Source: Betaproteobacteria bacterium (lineage in GTDB: Bacteria > Pseudomonadota > Gammaproteobacteria > Burkholderiales > Burkholderiaceae_C). From it: DNA of 42,732 nucleotides. How positions within the stretch are numbered: position 1 is the first letter of the stretch; the number at the start of each line of letters is the position of its first letter. The position numbers and the translations under genes were made by a program. The notes under the pieces are model-generated. The model was not told where the DNA came from, searched no databases, and saw nothing but the letters and a program-made list of their open reading frames with translations. The DNA is taken from NCBI GenBank assembly GCA_025356445.1, contig JANXSZ010000017.1, forward strand, positions 1 through 42,732, given 5' to 3'. Of the stretch, positions 27,724 to 34,884 are shown piece after piece.

Positions 27724-29184
27724 ATGACATCCCCCAGCCCCTGTAAAGCCAACGCCAACACCAAAGTCATTCCCATCATCCCTGTTGGTGCGGATGATGC
27801 TGAGTTGGTGTCCTTGTACGCTGCGCAGAAAACGATTCACCCGCGCACGGTGCAAGGCCTGTTCGCCCGTTGGCGCTGGGGCATGGTGTTCCTCACGCAA
27901 CTGGTTTTTTACGGCCTGCCTTGGTTGACGTTTGGCCAGCGCCAAGCGGTGCTGTTTGACCTTGAGGCCAAGCGCTTTTACCTTTTTAGCTTGGTGCTTT
28001 ACCCGCAAGACTTCATCTACCTGACGGGCTTGCTGGTGGTGTCGGCGCTGTCGCTGTTTTTGTTCACGGCCGTGGCGGGGCGATTGTGGTGTGGCTTTGC
28101 CTGCCCGCAAACGGTGTACAGCGAGATGTTCATGTGGGTCGAGCGCAAGATCGAGGGCGATCGTCTGGCACGCATCCGGCTTGACGGCAGCGCCATGTCG
28201 CTGGAAAAGCTGGTGAAAAAGTGGCTGAAACACATTGTGTGGTTAGGTATTGCCCTGTGGACGGGGTTCAGCTTTGTGGGCTACTTCACCCCGGTGCGGG
28301 AACTGGGCATGGCGTTTTTGCAGACCGAGATGGGGTCGTGGAACGTGTTTTGGGTGTTCTTTTACGCCCTGGCCACCTATGGCAATGCCGGGTTCATGCG
28401 CGAGCAGGTGTGCAAATACATGTGCCCCTATGCGCGGTTTCAAAGCGCCATGTTCGACAAAGACACGCTGGTCGTGAGTTACGACGCTGCCCGTGGCGAG
28501 CCACGCGGCGCACGTTCACGCAAGGCGGACAGCATGGCCCTTGCTGCTGCCCATTTGGGGGCTTGTGTGGACTGCACGCTGTGCGTTCAGGTTTGCCCCA
28601 CGGGCATTGATATTCGCCAGGGCTTGCAGTACGAGTGCATCAGCTGTGGTGCCTGCGCCGATGTGTGCGACACGGTGATGGACAAAATGGGCTACGCCAG
28701 AGGCCTGGTGCGCTTTGCTACGCAAAACGGCATGGCGGCAGGCTGGACACGCCAACACATTTTGCGCCGCGTGTGGCGACCCCGTGTGCTGATCTACACC
28801 ACTGTGCTGGTGCTGCTGTCGGGGGCGTTGCTGGTGAGCCTGATGTTGCGCACGCCCTTGAAGGTGGATGTGGTGCGCGACCGTGCCGCCTTGGCACGGA
28901 TTGTGGCTGGCGGGCAGCTGGAGAACGTTTACCGTTTGCAGGTGATGAATGCCACCGAATCACCTCAGCGCTACCGCATTGCCGCGCAGGGGCTGGCGGG
29001 CTTGACGGTGGCTTCTGACGACATGGTGGAGGTCGATGCTGCCCAATCCCGCTGGGTGGCCGTGCGCTTGCACATCCCGTATGGCTCTGCCACGCCGGGT
29101 GCGCATCCCGTGGTGCTGGAGATCCAAAGCGCAGACGGCACAGCCCGTGTGCTTGAGAAATCTACCTTTTTAGTGCCTCGCTAG
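27724..29184 (+). CDS. ccoG: Cytochrome c oxidase accessory protein CcoG (FixG/RdxA)
   Basis: This 486-residue polytopic membrane protein carries two 4Fe-4S ferredoxin-type motifs, CVDCTLCVQVCPTGIDIRQG and CISCGACADVC. The earlier CGFACPQTVYSEMFMWVERK and CKYMCPYARFQ are the conserved CcoG cysteine segments. It ends with a periplasmic immunoglobulin-like domain after the last helix (residue about 365 onward). CcoG is known to act as a Cu(II) reductase in cbb3 assembly. It is in the ccoNOQP operon. Confidence 0.95.
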   Translation: MTSPSPCKANANTKVIPIIPVGADDAELVSLYAAQKTIHPRTVQGLFARWRWGMVFLTQLVFYGLPWLTFGQRQAVLFDLEAKRFYLFSLVLYPQDFIYLTGLLVVSALSLFLFTAVAGRLWCGFACPQTVYSEMFMWVERKIEGDRLARIRLDGSAMSLEKLVKKWLKHIVWLGIALWTGFSFVGYFTPVRELGMAFLQTEMGSWNVFWVFFYALATYGNAGFMREQVCKYMCPYARFQSAMFDKDTLVVSYDAARGEPRGARSRKADSMALAAAHLGACVDCTLCVQVCPTGIDIRQGLQYECISCGACADVCDTVMDKMGYARGLVRFATQNGMAAGWTRQHILRRVWRPRVLIYTTVLVLLSGALLVSLMLRTPLKVDVVRDRAALARIVAGGQLENVYRLQVMNATESPQRYRIAAQGLAGLTVASDDMVEVDAAQSRWVAVRLHIPYGSATPGAHPVVLEIQSADGTARVLEKSTFLVPR

Positions 29185-29221
29185 CAGCGCGCTAAACCTT
29201 GCAAATTTTAAGGACCCTGCC

Positions 29222-29551
29222 ATGAACCCTCAACCTTCAATGCCTCACTCTCCACAACCCTGGTGGCATTACGGTCACGTCTGGCTGGTGATTGCAGGCC
29301 CCGCGCTGGTGGTGGTGGCCGGGCTAGTTACGGCGTGGATTGCTGTGTGCCAGCAAGACCCGGTGCTCGCGCAAGACTATTACAGCCAGGGGCTGAACAT
29401 CAACAAGACACTGGCCAAACAGGGTTCGCTGGCCCCTGCGATGCAGGCGCGTAACCATGCTGCAACACCGATAGCACCACAACCGCCGTTACCTTCGTTA
29501 TCGCAGCTGGTATCCCCAGCCAAGCCCTCTACAGGCACACCTGCGGATTGA
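29222..29551 (+). CDS. FixH-like cbb3 assembly protein
   Basis: This 109-residue protein has one membrane helix (HVWLVIAGPALVVVAGLVTAW) followed by the FixH/CcoH hallmark DPVLAQDYYSQGLNINKTLA. The C-terminal part is a Pro/Ala-rich tail and not the beta domain of longer FixH proteins, so it may be a reduced form, as in other Burkholderiales. AAGGA lies upstream of the ATG. Its 3' end overlaps the 3' end of fnr by 23 nt in convergent orientation. Confidence 0.85.
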   Translation: MNPQPSMPHSPQPWWHYGHVWLVIAGPALVVVAGLVTAWIAVCQQDPVLAQDYYSQGLNINKTLAKQGSLAPAMQARNHAATPIAPQPPLPSLSQLVSPAKPSTGTPAD

Positions 29552-30332
29552 CGATGCGCTTGAGGGCGTCGGTGTTGAGAATGCGGATATGGCGCTGTTT
29601 GACTTCCACCGTGCCGTCTTCGACGAACTTGGAGAAGGTGCGGCTCACGGTTTCCAGCTTCATGCCCAGGTAGCTGCCGATTTCTTCCCGTGTCATGCGC
29701 AGGGTGAGTTCCGATTGTGAAAATCCCCGTGCATGGAGCCGCTGCACCAGATTAAGCAAAAATGCAGCCAGCCGTTCTTCTGCCCGCATGCTGCCAAGCA
29801 GCAGCATCACACCATGCTCACGCACGATTTCACGGCTCATGATTTTGTGGACATGGTGTTGCAGCGCGTTCACTTCGCGCGACAGCTCTTCAATGCGGTT
29901 GAAGGGCATCACGCAGACTTCAGCATCTTCCAGCGCCACGGCGTCGCAGGTATGGTGGTCGTTCACGATGCCATCCAGCCCGATGATTTCACCGGCCATC
30001 TGAAAGCCCGTGACCTGGTCGCGCCCGTCCTCTGTAGCGACACAGGTCTTGAAGACACCGGTGCGGATGGCAAACAACGAAGTAAACGTGTCGCCATTGC
30101 GGAACAAGGCCACCCCGCGTTTGATTTTGCGCCGCAGGGCCACCAGGTCATCAATGCGGTTGAGCTCGTCCGTGCTTAAGCCCAGTGGCATGCACAACTC
30201 GCGCAGATTGCAGTTGGAGCAGGCCACTTTGAGGCTCTGGGGACTCATGCGCTGGGCTTGTGTGGGTGCTTGCGCCTCGGGCGCAAGGGCATGGGATGCG
30301 TTGTCACCACGGTATTTGATCGCGTCAAGCAT
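29529..30332 (-). CDS. fnr: FNR/Anr-type oxygen-sensing transcriptional regulator
   Basis: This 267-residue Crp/Fnr protein senses oxygen. Cys38, Cys41, Cys47 (CSNCNLRELC) and Cys129 (DHHTCDAV) are the four [4Fe-4S] ligands, with the same C-x2-C-x5-C spacing as E. coli FNR. The cyclic-nucleotide-type beta barrel is followed by the dimer helix and a helix-turn-helix (MTREEIGSYLGMKLETVSR) whose E-TV-SR recognises TTGAT half sites. AGGAG precedes the ATG. A near-consensus box sits upstream of its promoter, which suggests autoregulation, and further boxes precede the neighbouring cco genes and uspA. Confidence 0.96.
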   Translation of the reverse strand: MLDAIKYRGDNASHALAPEAQAPTQAQRMSPQSLKVACSNCNLRELCMPLGLSTDELNRIDDLVALRRKIKRGVALFRNGDTFTSLFAIRTGVFKTCVATEDGRDQVTGFQMAGEIIGLDGIVNDHHTCDAVALEDAEVCVMPFNRIEELSREVNALQHHVHKIMSREIVREHGVMLLLGSMRAEERLAAFLLNLVQRLHARGFSQSELTLRMTREEIGSYLGMKLETVSRTFSKFVEDGTVEVKQRHIRILNTDALKRIVNPQVCL

Positions 30333-30381
30333 GAATAACTCCTGTTATGCGGCATTGTCCCTACAACGATATGCACGGCGT

Positions 30382-30395
30382 TTGATCCAGGTCAA
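30382..30395. promoter_or_regulatory. FNR box between fnr and hemN
   Basis: TTGATCCAGGTCAA has one mismatch to the FNR consensus. On the minus strand, 22 nt separate it from GACAAT (30354-30359), a good -10 sequence, giving class II geometry for fnr itself. On the plus strand no equally good -10 is seen at that distance, but hemN is a usual FNR target and may share the site. Confidence 0.72.
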
Positions 30396-30497
30396 GGAAG
30401 GTGCAGCCACTTCACGGCACATTGTGGTCATGCAATATGAACAACAAGAATCCCCGGGTCGGCTTAAAGCCCTCTCGACACGACAAGGGCATCTCTC

Positions 30498-31880
30498 ATG
30501 ACCCCTATCACCCCAGAACTGCTGCGCCGCTTTGATGTCCCCGGGCCGCGCTATACCTCGTACCCGACAGCTGACCGTTTTGTAGAAGCGTTTACCGCCG
30601 ATGATTATGCGCAAGCCCTGGCGCAGCGCAAGGACGGTGCTGTTGCCTCCAATGTACCGTTGTCTTTGTATGTGCATATTCCGTTTTGCGAATCGCTGTG
30701 CTACTACTGTGCCTGTAACAAAATCATCACCAAACGCCATGGCCGTGCCACGTCCTACCTGCGCTATGTCAGCCTGGAGGTGGATTTGCAGGTCGCCCGG
30801 TTGGGTGTGGGCCGTGCGGTGAGCCAGTTGCACCTGGGCGGGGGCAGTCCCACGTTTCTGAGCGATGAGGAACTGGGCGAATTGATGGCGATACTGCGCC
30901 GCAATTTTGAATTCACCCCGGGAGGGGAGTATTCGATTGAGGTCGATCCCCGCACTGTTGACCCAGGCCGCCTGGGGGCCTTGGCCGATTTGGGTTTTAA
31001 CCGGCTGAGCCTGGGCGTGCAGGATTTTGATCCTGAGGTGCAAAAAGCCGTGCACCGTGTGCAGCCCACGGAGCAAGTGTTCACGCTGGTTGACGCGGCA
31101 CGCGCGCTGGGGTTTGAGTCCATCAACATTGACCTGATTTATGGCCTGCCCCGGCAGACACCGGAATCGTTGGCCCGTACCTTGGCGCAGGTGGTGCAGC
31201 TGCGGCCTGATCGCATCGCGCTCTACGCTTATGCCCATTTGCCTGAGCGCTTCAAGCCGCAGCGGCGCATTCTCAGTGCCGAGCTGCCCACGGCGGCCAA
31301 CAAGGTGGCGATGCTGTCGGCGGCACTGGCAGCGTTCATCGGGGCCGGCTATGTGTATGTCGGGATGGACCACTTTGCTTTGCCCACCGACGCTTTGGCT
31401 GTGGCCAAGCGGCAAGGGCGCTTGCACCGCAGCTTTCAGGGCTACAGCCCCCAGCTGGACGGTGATGTGATCGGTTTGGGCGTGTCGGCGATTGGCCGGG
31501 TAGGGGCCACCTACAGCCAAAATGCCAAAACGCTGGAAGAGTATGCCGATCATCTGGACCAGGGCCGCTTGCCCGTGGTGCGTGGCTTGGCACTGAACCG
31601 GGATGATCTGGTGCGCCGCGCCATCATCATGGCCTTGATGTGCCAGGGTGAGGTTCAGTTCGAGTCGATTGAGCTGGCCTATCTGGTTGATTTTCAACGC
31701 AGTTTTGCGGCTGAACTGAGCGCACTTCAGCCTTTGGTGGAGCAGGGCATGGTCACTGTTAGCGCCACTGGCATTCAGGTGACGGCCCTGGGGTGGTTTT
31801 TTGTGCGTGCTGTGGCCATGGTGTTTGACCGCTACTTGCAGGCCGACCGCAACCGCAACCGCTTTTCACGCATCCTCTGA
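30498..31880 (+). CDS. hemN: Oxygen-independent coproporphyrinogen III dehydrogenase
   Basis: This 460-residue radical-SAM enzyme converts coproporphyrinogen III to protoporphyrinogen IX without oxygen. The cluster motif C64-x3-C68-x2-C71 lies in HIPFCESLCYYCACNK, with the additional Cys73 typical of true HemN. PGPRYTSYPTA at the start, QLHLGGGSPTFL, INIDLIYGLPRQT and MDHFALPTD are conserved HemN segments and separate it from HemW. The stop overlaps the next start by one base (TGATG). It is divergent from fnr, with an FNR box between them, which matches its anaerobic role. Confidence 0.96.
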   Translation: MTPITPELLRRFDVPGPRYTSYPTADRFVEAFTADDYAQALAQRKDGAVASNVPLSLYVHIPFCESLCYYCACNKIITKRHGRATSYLRYVSLEVDLQVARLGVGRAVSQLHLGGGSPTFLSDEELGELMAILRRNFEFTPGGEYSIEVDPRTVDPGRLGALADLGFNRLSLGVQDFDPEVQKAVHRVQPTEQVFTLVDAARALGFESINIDLIYGLPRQTPESLARTLAQVVQLRPDRIALYAYAHLPERFKPQRRILSAELPTAANKVAMLSAALAAFIGAGYVYVGMDHFALPTDALAVAKRQGRLHRSFQGYSPQLDGDVIGLGVSAIGRVGATYSQNAKTLEEYADHLDQGRLPVVRGLALNRDDLVRRAIIMALMCQGEVQFESIELAYLVDFQRSFAAELSALQPLVEQGMVTVSATGIQVTALGWFFVRAVAMVFDRYLQADRNRNRFSRIL

Positions 31881-32581
31881 TGCCAACCGGACTTGCCTGG
31901 ACGGCGTTGCTGATGGGCTTGGCCGGTGGCCCCCATTGCGCAGGCATGTGCGGTGCAGCCTGCGGCGGATTGGTGCGCGTCTCAACCCGCAATAAGCCTC
32001 CCGGGCGGGGCATGGTGGCGTTCCAGGCCGGGCGTTTGCTGGGCTATGCCACGGTGGGCGGTTTATCGGCCTTTGCAGTGCAAAATTTGCTATGGCTGAC
32101 CCGCCTGACGCCGGCACTGCACCCGATTGTAACCTTGTTTGACGTGGTGCTTCTGGTGTGGGGTTTGACGCTGTTGGTGCTCGCGCGGCAGCCGCTGTGG
32201 GTCGACGGCATGGGGCGTCGCATCTGGGCACGTTGGCGCCTTCAGCCCAAAGGCGGGCGATTTTGGTTGATTGTTGCTGGCGCTGTCTGGGCGCTGATGC
32301 CCTGTGGATTGCTCTATTCGGCCCTGTTCGTCGCGTCCTTGAGCGGTGGGCCGCTGGACGGTGCAAGGGCGATGGCCCTGTTCGCTCTAGGCAGTGGGTT
32401 GACGCTGGCCGTGGGGCCGTGGTTATGGCTGCGTCTACAGGCTTGGCGCGATCCCCGGCGCCAAGCCTGGGGAATGCGGGTGGCAGGCGCGTCGCTGGCT
32501 GTGGTGGCCGCGTGGGCTTTGGCACATGAGATGAATCCGCGTGTGCTGGATGTTTGCCGCACAGCGCTGGGGGCTTGGTAA
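31880..32581 (+). CDS. UreH/SafE-type (DsbD-2-like) membrane transporter
   Basis: This 233-residue protein has about six membrane helices. The N-terminus has GPHCAGMCGAACGG and the middle has MPCGLLYSALFVASLSGG; together they define the COG2836 family (sulfite exporter TauE/SafE or UreH-like transmembrane domain). The Cys, Met and His of these motifs suggest a transition metal such as copper, but this is inference. Family members are often found beside cbb3 oxidase and copper genes, and here it is translationally coupled to hemN at the end of the low-oxygen block. A strong hairpin terminator follows. Confidence 0.8.
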   Translation: MPTGLAWTALLMGLAGGPHCAGMCGAACGGLVRVSTRNKPPGRGMVAFQAGRLLGYATVGGLSAFAVQNLLWLTRLTPALHPIVTLFDVVLLVWGLTLLVLARQPLWVDGMGRRIWARWRLQPKGGRFWLIVAGAVWALMPCGLLYSALFVASLSGGPLDGARAMALFALGSGLTLAVGPWLWLRLQAWRDPRRQAWGMRVAGASLAVVAAWALAHEMNPRVLDVCRTALGAW

Positions 32582-32593
32582 AGGGGAATGCGG

Positions 32594-32618
32594 CAAGGCT
32601 TGGTAAAGCCTTGTTTGT
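32594..32618. terminator. Rho-independent terminator after the hemN operon
   Basis: CAAGGCTT (32594-32601) and AAGCCTTG (32606-32613) are perfect 8-bp arms with loop GGTA, followed by TTTGT. It lies in the 45-nt gap between two convergent genes and could stop transcription from the left; the T-run is short. Confidence 0.65.
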
Positions 32619-32626
32619 ACGCCCGC

Positions 32627-33439
32627 CTAGGCGTTGAGGCTGCGGTACAGCATGTACGAACCCAGTAGCAAAAGCAGCGTGGCGAACGCGCGTTTGAGTC
32701 CTGCAATGTCCAGGCTGTGTGCTGCTTTGGCACCCAGAGGCGCGGTGCAGATGCTTGCCACCACAATCACCAGCAAGGCGGGCAGGTAGATAAAACCGAA
32801 GGTGTAGGGCGGCATGCCCGGCGTGTTCCAGCCATTCACCACATAGCCCACGGTGCCTGCCAGCGCAATGGGAAAGCCCAGCGCAGCCGATGTGGCCACC
32901 GCGTTATGGATAGGCACATTGCACCAGGTCATGAAGGGTACCGACACAAAACCGCCCCCGGCACCCAGCAGACCCGAGAGCGTGCCAATCACACCGCCCG
33001 CCGCCAGCATGCCTGGCGTTTGCGGCAGTTGGCGCGCGGCTTTGGGTTTGAGGTTGGCCAGCATTTGGGCCGCTGAAAAATACAAAAACCCACCGAACAC
33101 AAAACCCAGCACCTTGCTGTTGAGGTGTGTGGCGATCAACGAACCCAGGTACGCCCCAGCCAAAATACCTGGCGTCAGCGCCACCACGATGGGCCAACGC
33201 ACGGCCCCGCGCTGGTGGTGGGCGCGCACCGAAGACAGCGAGGTCATGCAGATGGTGGCGAGCGATGTGCCTATCGCGGCGTGGACAACGAAATCATGTG
33301 GCACGCCTTGGTGGCCCATCACCCAGGTCATGACCGGCACCATCAGCATGCTGCCACCGATGCCCAGCAGGCCTGCCAAAAATCCGGATACGCAGCCCAG
33401 GGCCAGTAACTCAGCGATCACAAGGGGTTCAAGGGTCAT
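32627..33439 (-). CDS. TauE/SafE family (TSUP) permease
   Basis: This 270-residue protein has about eight membrane helices in two related halves, each with the family's glycine-rich loop: FLAGLLGIGGSMLMVPV near the N-terminus and TLSGLLGAGGGFVSVPF in the middle. Members export sulfite, sulfoacetate or related organic anions; the substrate cannot be told from sequence. It is unrelated to the UreH-type protein encoded by the convergent gene, although both carry the TauE/SafE label. The 6S RNA gene and zapA lie upstream on the same strand. Confidence 0.9.
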   Translation of the reverse strand: MTLEPLVIAELLALGCVSGFLAGLLGIGGSMLMVPVMTWVMGHQGVPHDFVVHAAIGTSLATICMTSLSSVRAHHQRGAVRWPIVVALTPGILAGAYLGSLIATHLNSKVLGFVFGGFLYFSAAQMLANLKPKAARQLPQTPGMLAAGGVIGTLSGLLGAGGGFVSVPFMTWCNVPIHNAVATSAALGFPIALAGTVGYVVNGWNTPGMPPYTFGFIYLPALLVIVVASICTAPLGAKAAHSLDIAGLKRAFATLLLLLGSYMLYRSLNA

Positions 33440-33460
33440 GTTGGGTGGAGTGCCAGGAGT

Positions 33461-33474
33461 GCGCCGTGCGGCGC
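33461..33474. other. GC-rich hairpin downstream of 6S RNA
   Basis: GCGCCG (33461-33466) and CGGCGC (33469-33474) are perfect arms with a 2-nt loop as written. The hairpin lies about 26 nt past the predicted 3' end of 6S RNA on the minus strand. No T-run follows, so it may be a processing or 3'-end signal and not a classical terminator. Confidence 0.35.
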
Positions 33475-33499
33475 TTGGGAGGATGCCGAGAAAGAAGAA

Positions 33500-33672
33500 G
33501 GTGCCTGCGGTTGCACCAAACCGTCATCCTGAACCAGGGTTCAGGTGGGCGAGGGCAGCCGGCTGTTGGGTTCGTCTAACGCGAGACGATCACGCTCAGT
33601 GGCAATGTTCCAAGCCCGTGCTCTAAGAGCATTGGTACAAGGAAATATAAAGTCCAGTGAAACCGCAGACGC
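33500..33672 (-). ncRNA. ssrS: 6S RNA
   Basis: The gap between zapA and the permease gene holds a long imperfect hairpin transcript on the minus strand. The 5' part GTCTGCGGTT pairs with AACCGCAGGC at the 3' end (10 pairs, one G-U). A further stem CCTGAACC/GGTTCAGG is the conserved 3' arm seen in proteobacterial 6S RNAs. The position just after zapA is the usual one for ssrS. 6S RNA binds the sigma-70 holoenzyme and lowers transcription in stationary phase. TACAAT at 33677-33682 is a good -10, giving a start near 33671. Both ends are estimated to within a few bases. Confidence 0.8.
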
Positions 33673-33676
33673 TTTT

Positions 33677-33682
33677 ATTGTA
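33677..33682 (-). promoter_or_regulatory. -10 element of the 6S RNA promoter
   Basis: On the minus strand this is TACAAT, one base from the TATAAT consensus. It lies about six bases before the first base of the 6S closing stem. No convincing -35 is visible 17 nt upstream. Confidence 0.5.
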
Positions 33683-33751
33683 GAGCGATGCGGTGAGCTT
33701 TGCTGTGCCCGGCAGCGGCTTTTACGGCAATCAACCGGTACTGAAGTTTTT

Positions 33752-34210
33752 TTAAAACAGCTGAGGGTTGTCGTTGAGCGCTGTGTCCATGCGCTCGATC
33801 AGTGTCAGGAGTTGGGCCGATTCGCTGTCGCTGATGGCGGTGGACCCGTCATGGGCAAGCGCCAGGGCGTCTTCGGGCAAGTGTTTGGCAAGGTGCTCAG
33901 GCGATGCGGATGCCGCCGTGGCTTGCATCTGGGATTGAAGTTGGGCCTGTAGCTGTGCCACGGCTTCGTTGTGTGCCTGGGCCTGGACTTGTAACTGGGC
34001 TTGCAGTTGGGATTGGGCCTCAAACGCCAAATTCAGCGCAGCCAGCACGGCTATACGGTCCCGTGCCTTGACTTTGCCGGAGTCGCGGATTTTGCACATG
34101 GCCAGATCGACGCGGTTGACCACGTCCAACAGGCTGGCGTCGCCACCGTCGGGGCAACCGAGCAGGTAGCTCTGCCCCATGATTTGCACTTCAAGCTGTT
34201 TCATTGTCAT
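33752..34210 (-). CDS. zapA: Cell division protein ZapA
   Basis: This 152-residue protein has an N-terminal ZapA domain (KQLEVQIMGQSYLLGCPDGG, then LLDVVNRVDLAMCKIRDSGKVKARDRIAVLAALNLAFE). ZapA cross-links FtsZ filaments at midcell. It is longer than typical ZapA (about 100-110 residues) because of a Gln-rich coiled-coil segment built from QLQAQLQ and similar units (residues about 72-95) and an acidic C-terminus. The start at 34210 overlaps the stop of the upstream zapB-like gene (ATGA); a second Met at 34204 is the usual family start. 6S RNA follows downstream. Confidence 0.9.
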   Translation of the reverse strand: MTMKQLEVQIMGQSYLLGCPDGGDASLLDVVNRVDLAMCKIRDSGKVKARDRIAVLAALNLAFEAQSQLQAQLQVQAQAHNEAVAQLQAQLQSQMQATAASASPEHLAKHLPEDALALAHDGSTAISDSESAQLLTLIERMDTALNDNPQLF

Positions 34211-34467
34211 TGGGGGCTTTCAATGGCACGGGGCACTGCGGCATAAGCCGTACTGAGGGCAACTGGCGCCGCTTCAGGCAGACGGTCCAAAAGCGCGTCT
34301 ACTCTCGCACGGGCAGCGCTCAGGCGCAATTTGAGTGAATCCCGCTCTTGGGTCAAGGCAGCCACCTGTTCTGCCAGCGACAGATTGCTGTGCTGAAGTG
34401 CTTCTTGGCGCAGCAGCAGGCGCTCTACGCGGTCAGCGATCTGGGCAAGGGGAGACGAGATGGTCAT
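34207..34467 (-). CDS. Small coiled-coil protein, ZapB-like (TIGR02449-like)
   Basis: This 86-residue protein starts MTISSPLAQIADRVERLLLR and is almost entirely a coiled coil (VERLLLRQEALQHSNLSL, then AEQVAALTQERDSLKLRL). Its position directly before zapA and the ATGA coupling are typical for the small cell-division-associated coiled-coil gene in proteobacteria. A partner role with ZapA at the division ring is inference. The start at 34467 is preferred; an in-frame TTG at 34488 has no support. Confidence 0.75.
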   Translation of the reverse strand: MTISSPLAQIADRVERLLLRQEALQHSNLSLAEQVAALTQERDSLKLRLSAARARVDALLDRLPEAAPVALSTAYAAVPRAIESPQ

Positions 34468-34545
34468 TTGAAAAGAAGTTTGCAGCAAGACTTAAGCTTT
34501 CTATTTTAAGGGCCGTGTCAGCTTTGTGCTTTAAAATTCGCCATG

Positions 34546-34781
34546 TTGGTGCTCGCATTGTGGTTCACACAGTGCAGTTCAACGGGAAGCAGGAGGGCGC
34601 TCAACGGGTCGCAAGACCCCCGTTAACGCCTCACCTGCGCTGCCCCCGCAACGGTCGAGCAGTGGTGTTTTACAAATACCGCACACCCATCACGCAGCCA
34701 CTGGACGTTTCAGGTCAACCTGAGCAGGTCTGGGAAGGCGATGGGTTTTTTGAATGCTCTAGCCCGGATACCGGCCAATAA
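34546..34781 (+). promoter_or_regulatory. Cobalamin (B12) riboswitch
   Basis: The 417-nt gap between the zapB-like gene and btuB holds a B12 riboswitch. Conserved pieces appear in the right order: a GGTGC-like 5' part, GGGAAGCAGGAG, the TGCCCCCGCAACGGT core (34641-34655), GCCACTG (34697-34703), CTGGGAAGGCG (34729-34739) and AGCCCGGATACCGGCC (34761-34776). Adenosylcobalamin binding normally represses the downstream genes. A TAAAAT -10-like sequence at 34532-34537 would give a start near 34544, but no good -35 was seen. The exact 5' boundary is approximate. Confidence 0.92.
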
Positions 34782-34838
34782 GGTGATGGTGCCTGCCCTG
34801 ATTTGTGATCAAGAGCAGGTGCTGTCTTTGCGCCCAAG

Positions 34839-34874
34839 CACTGGCGGGGAAGCCAGTGAGGGTAACGGTTTACC
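34839..34874 (+). promoter_or_regulatory. Two hairpins between the riboswitch and btuB
   Basis: CACTGGC (34839-34845) and GCCAGTG (34852-34858) pair around GGGGAA, and GGTAA (34861-34865) and TTACC (34870-34874) pair around CGGT. They lie just upstream of the btuB ATG and cover the only purine-rich stretch (GAGGG, 34858-34862). They could form the expression platform that controls translation. No U-run follows, so a terminator is unlikely. Confidence 0.4.
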
Positions 34875-34884
34875 GATCTTTGCT

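Noticed and set aside
30345-31697. Long open frame of 450 codons on the minus strand opposite hemN
   Set aside because: No recognisable protein features, and it covers the fnr/hemN promoter and FNR box; hemN itself is certain.
32627-33439. Assigning the TSUP permease to the cbb3/copper block because of the shared TauE/SafE label
   Set aside because: It belongs to a different family from the UreH-type protein, is on the opposite strand and is separated by a terminator.
34741-34884. Upstream in-frame extension of btuB from an ATG at 34741
   Set aside because: It lies inside the conserved 3' part of the B12 riboswitch and would bury the clear signal peptide.
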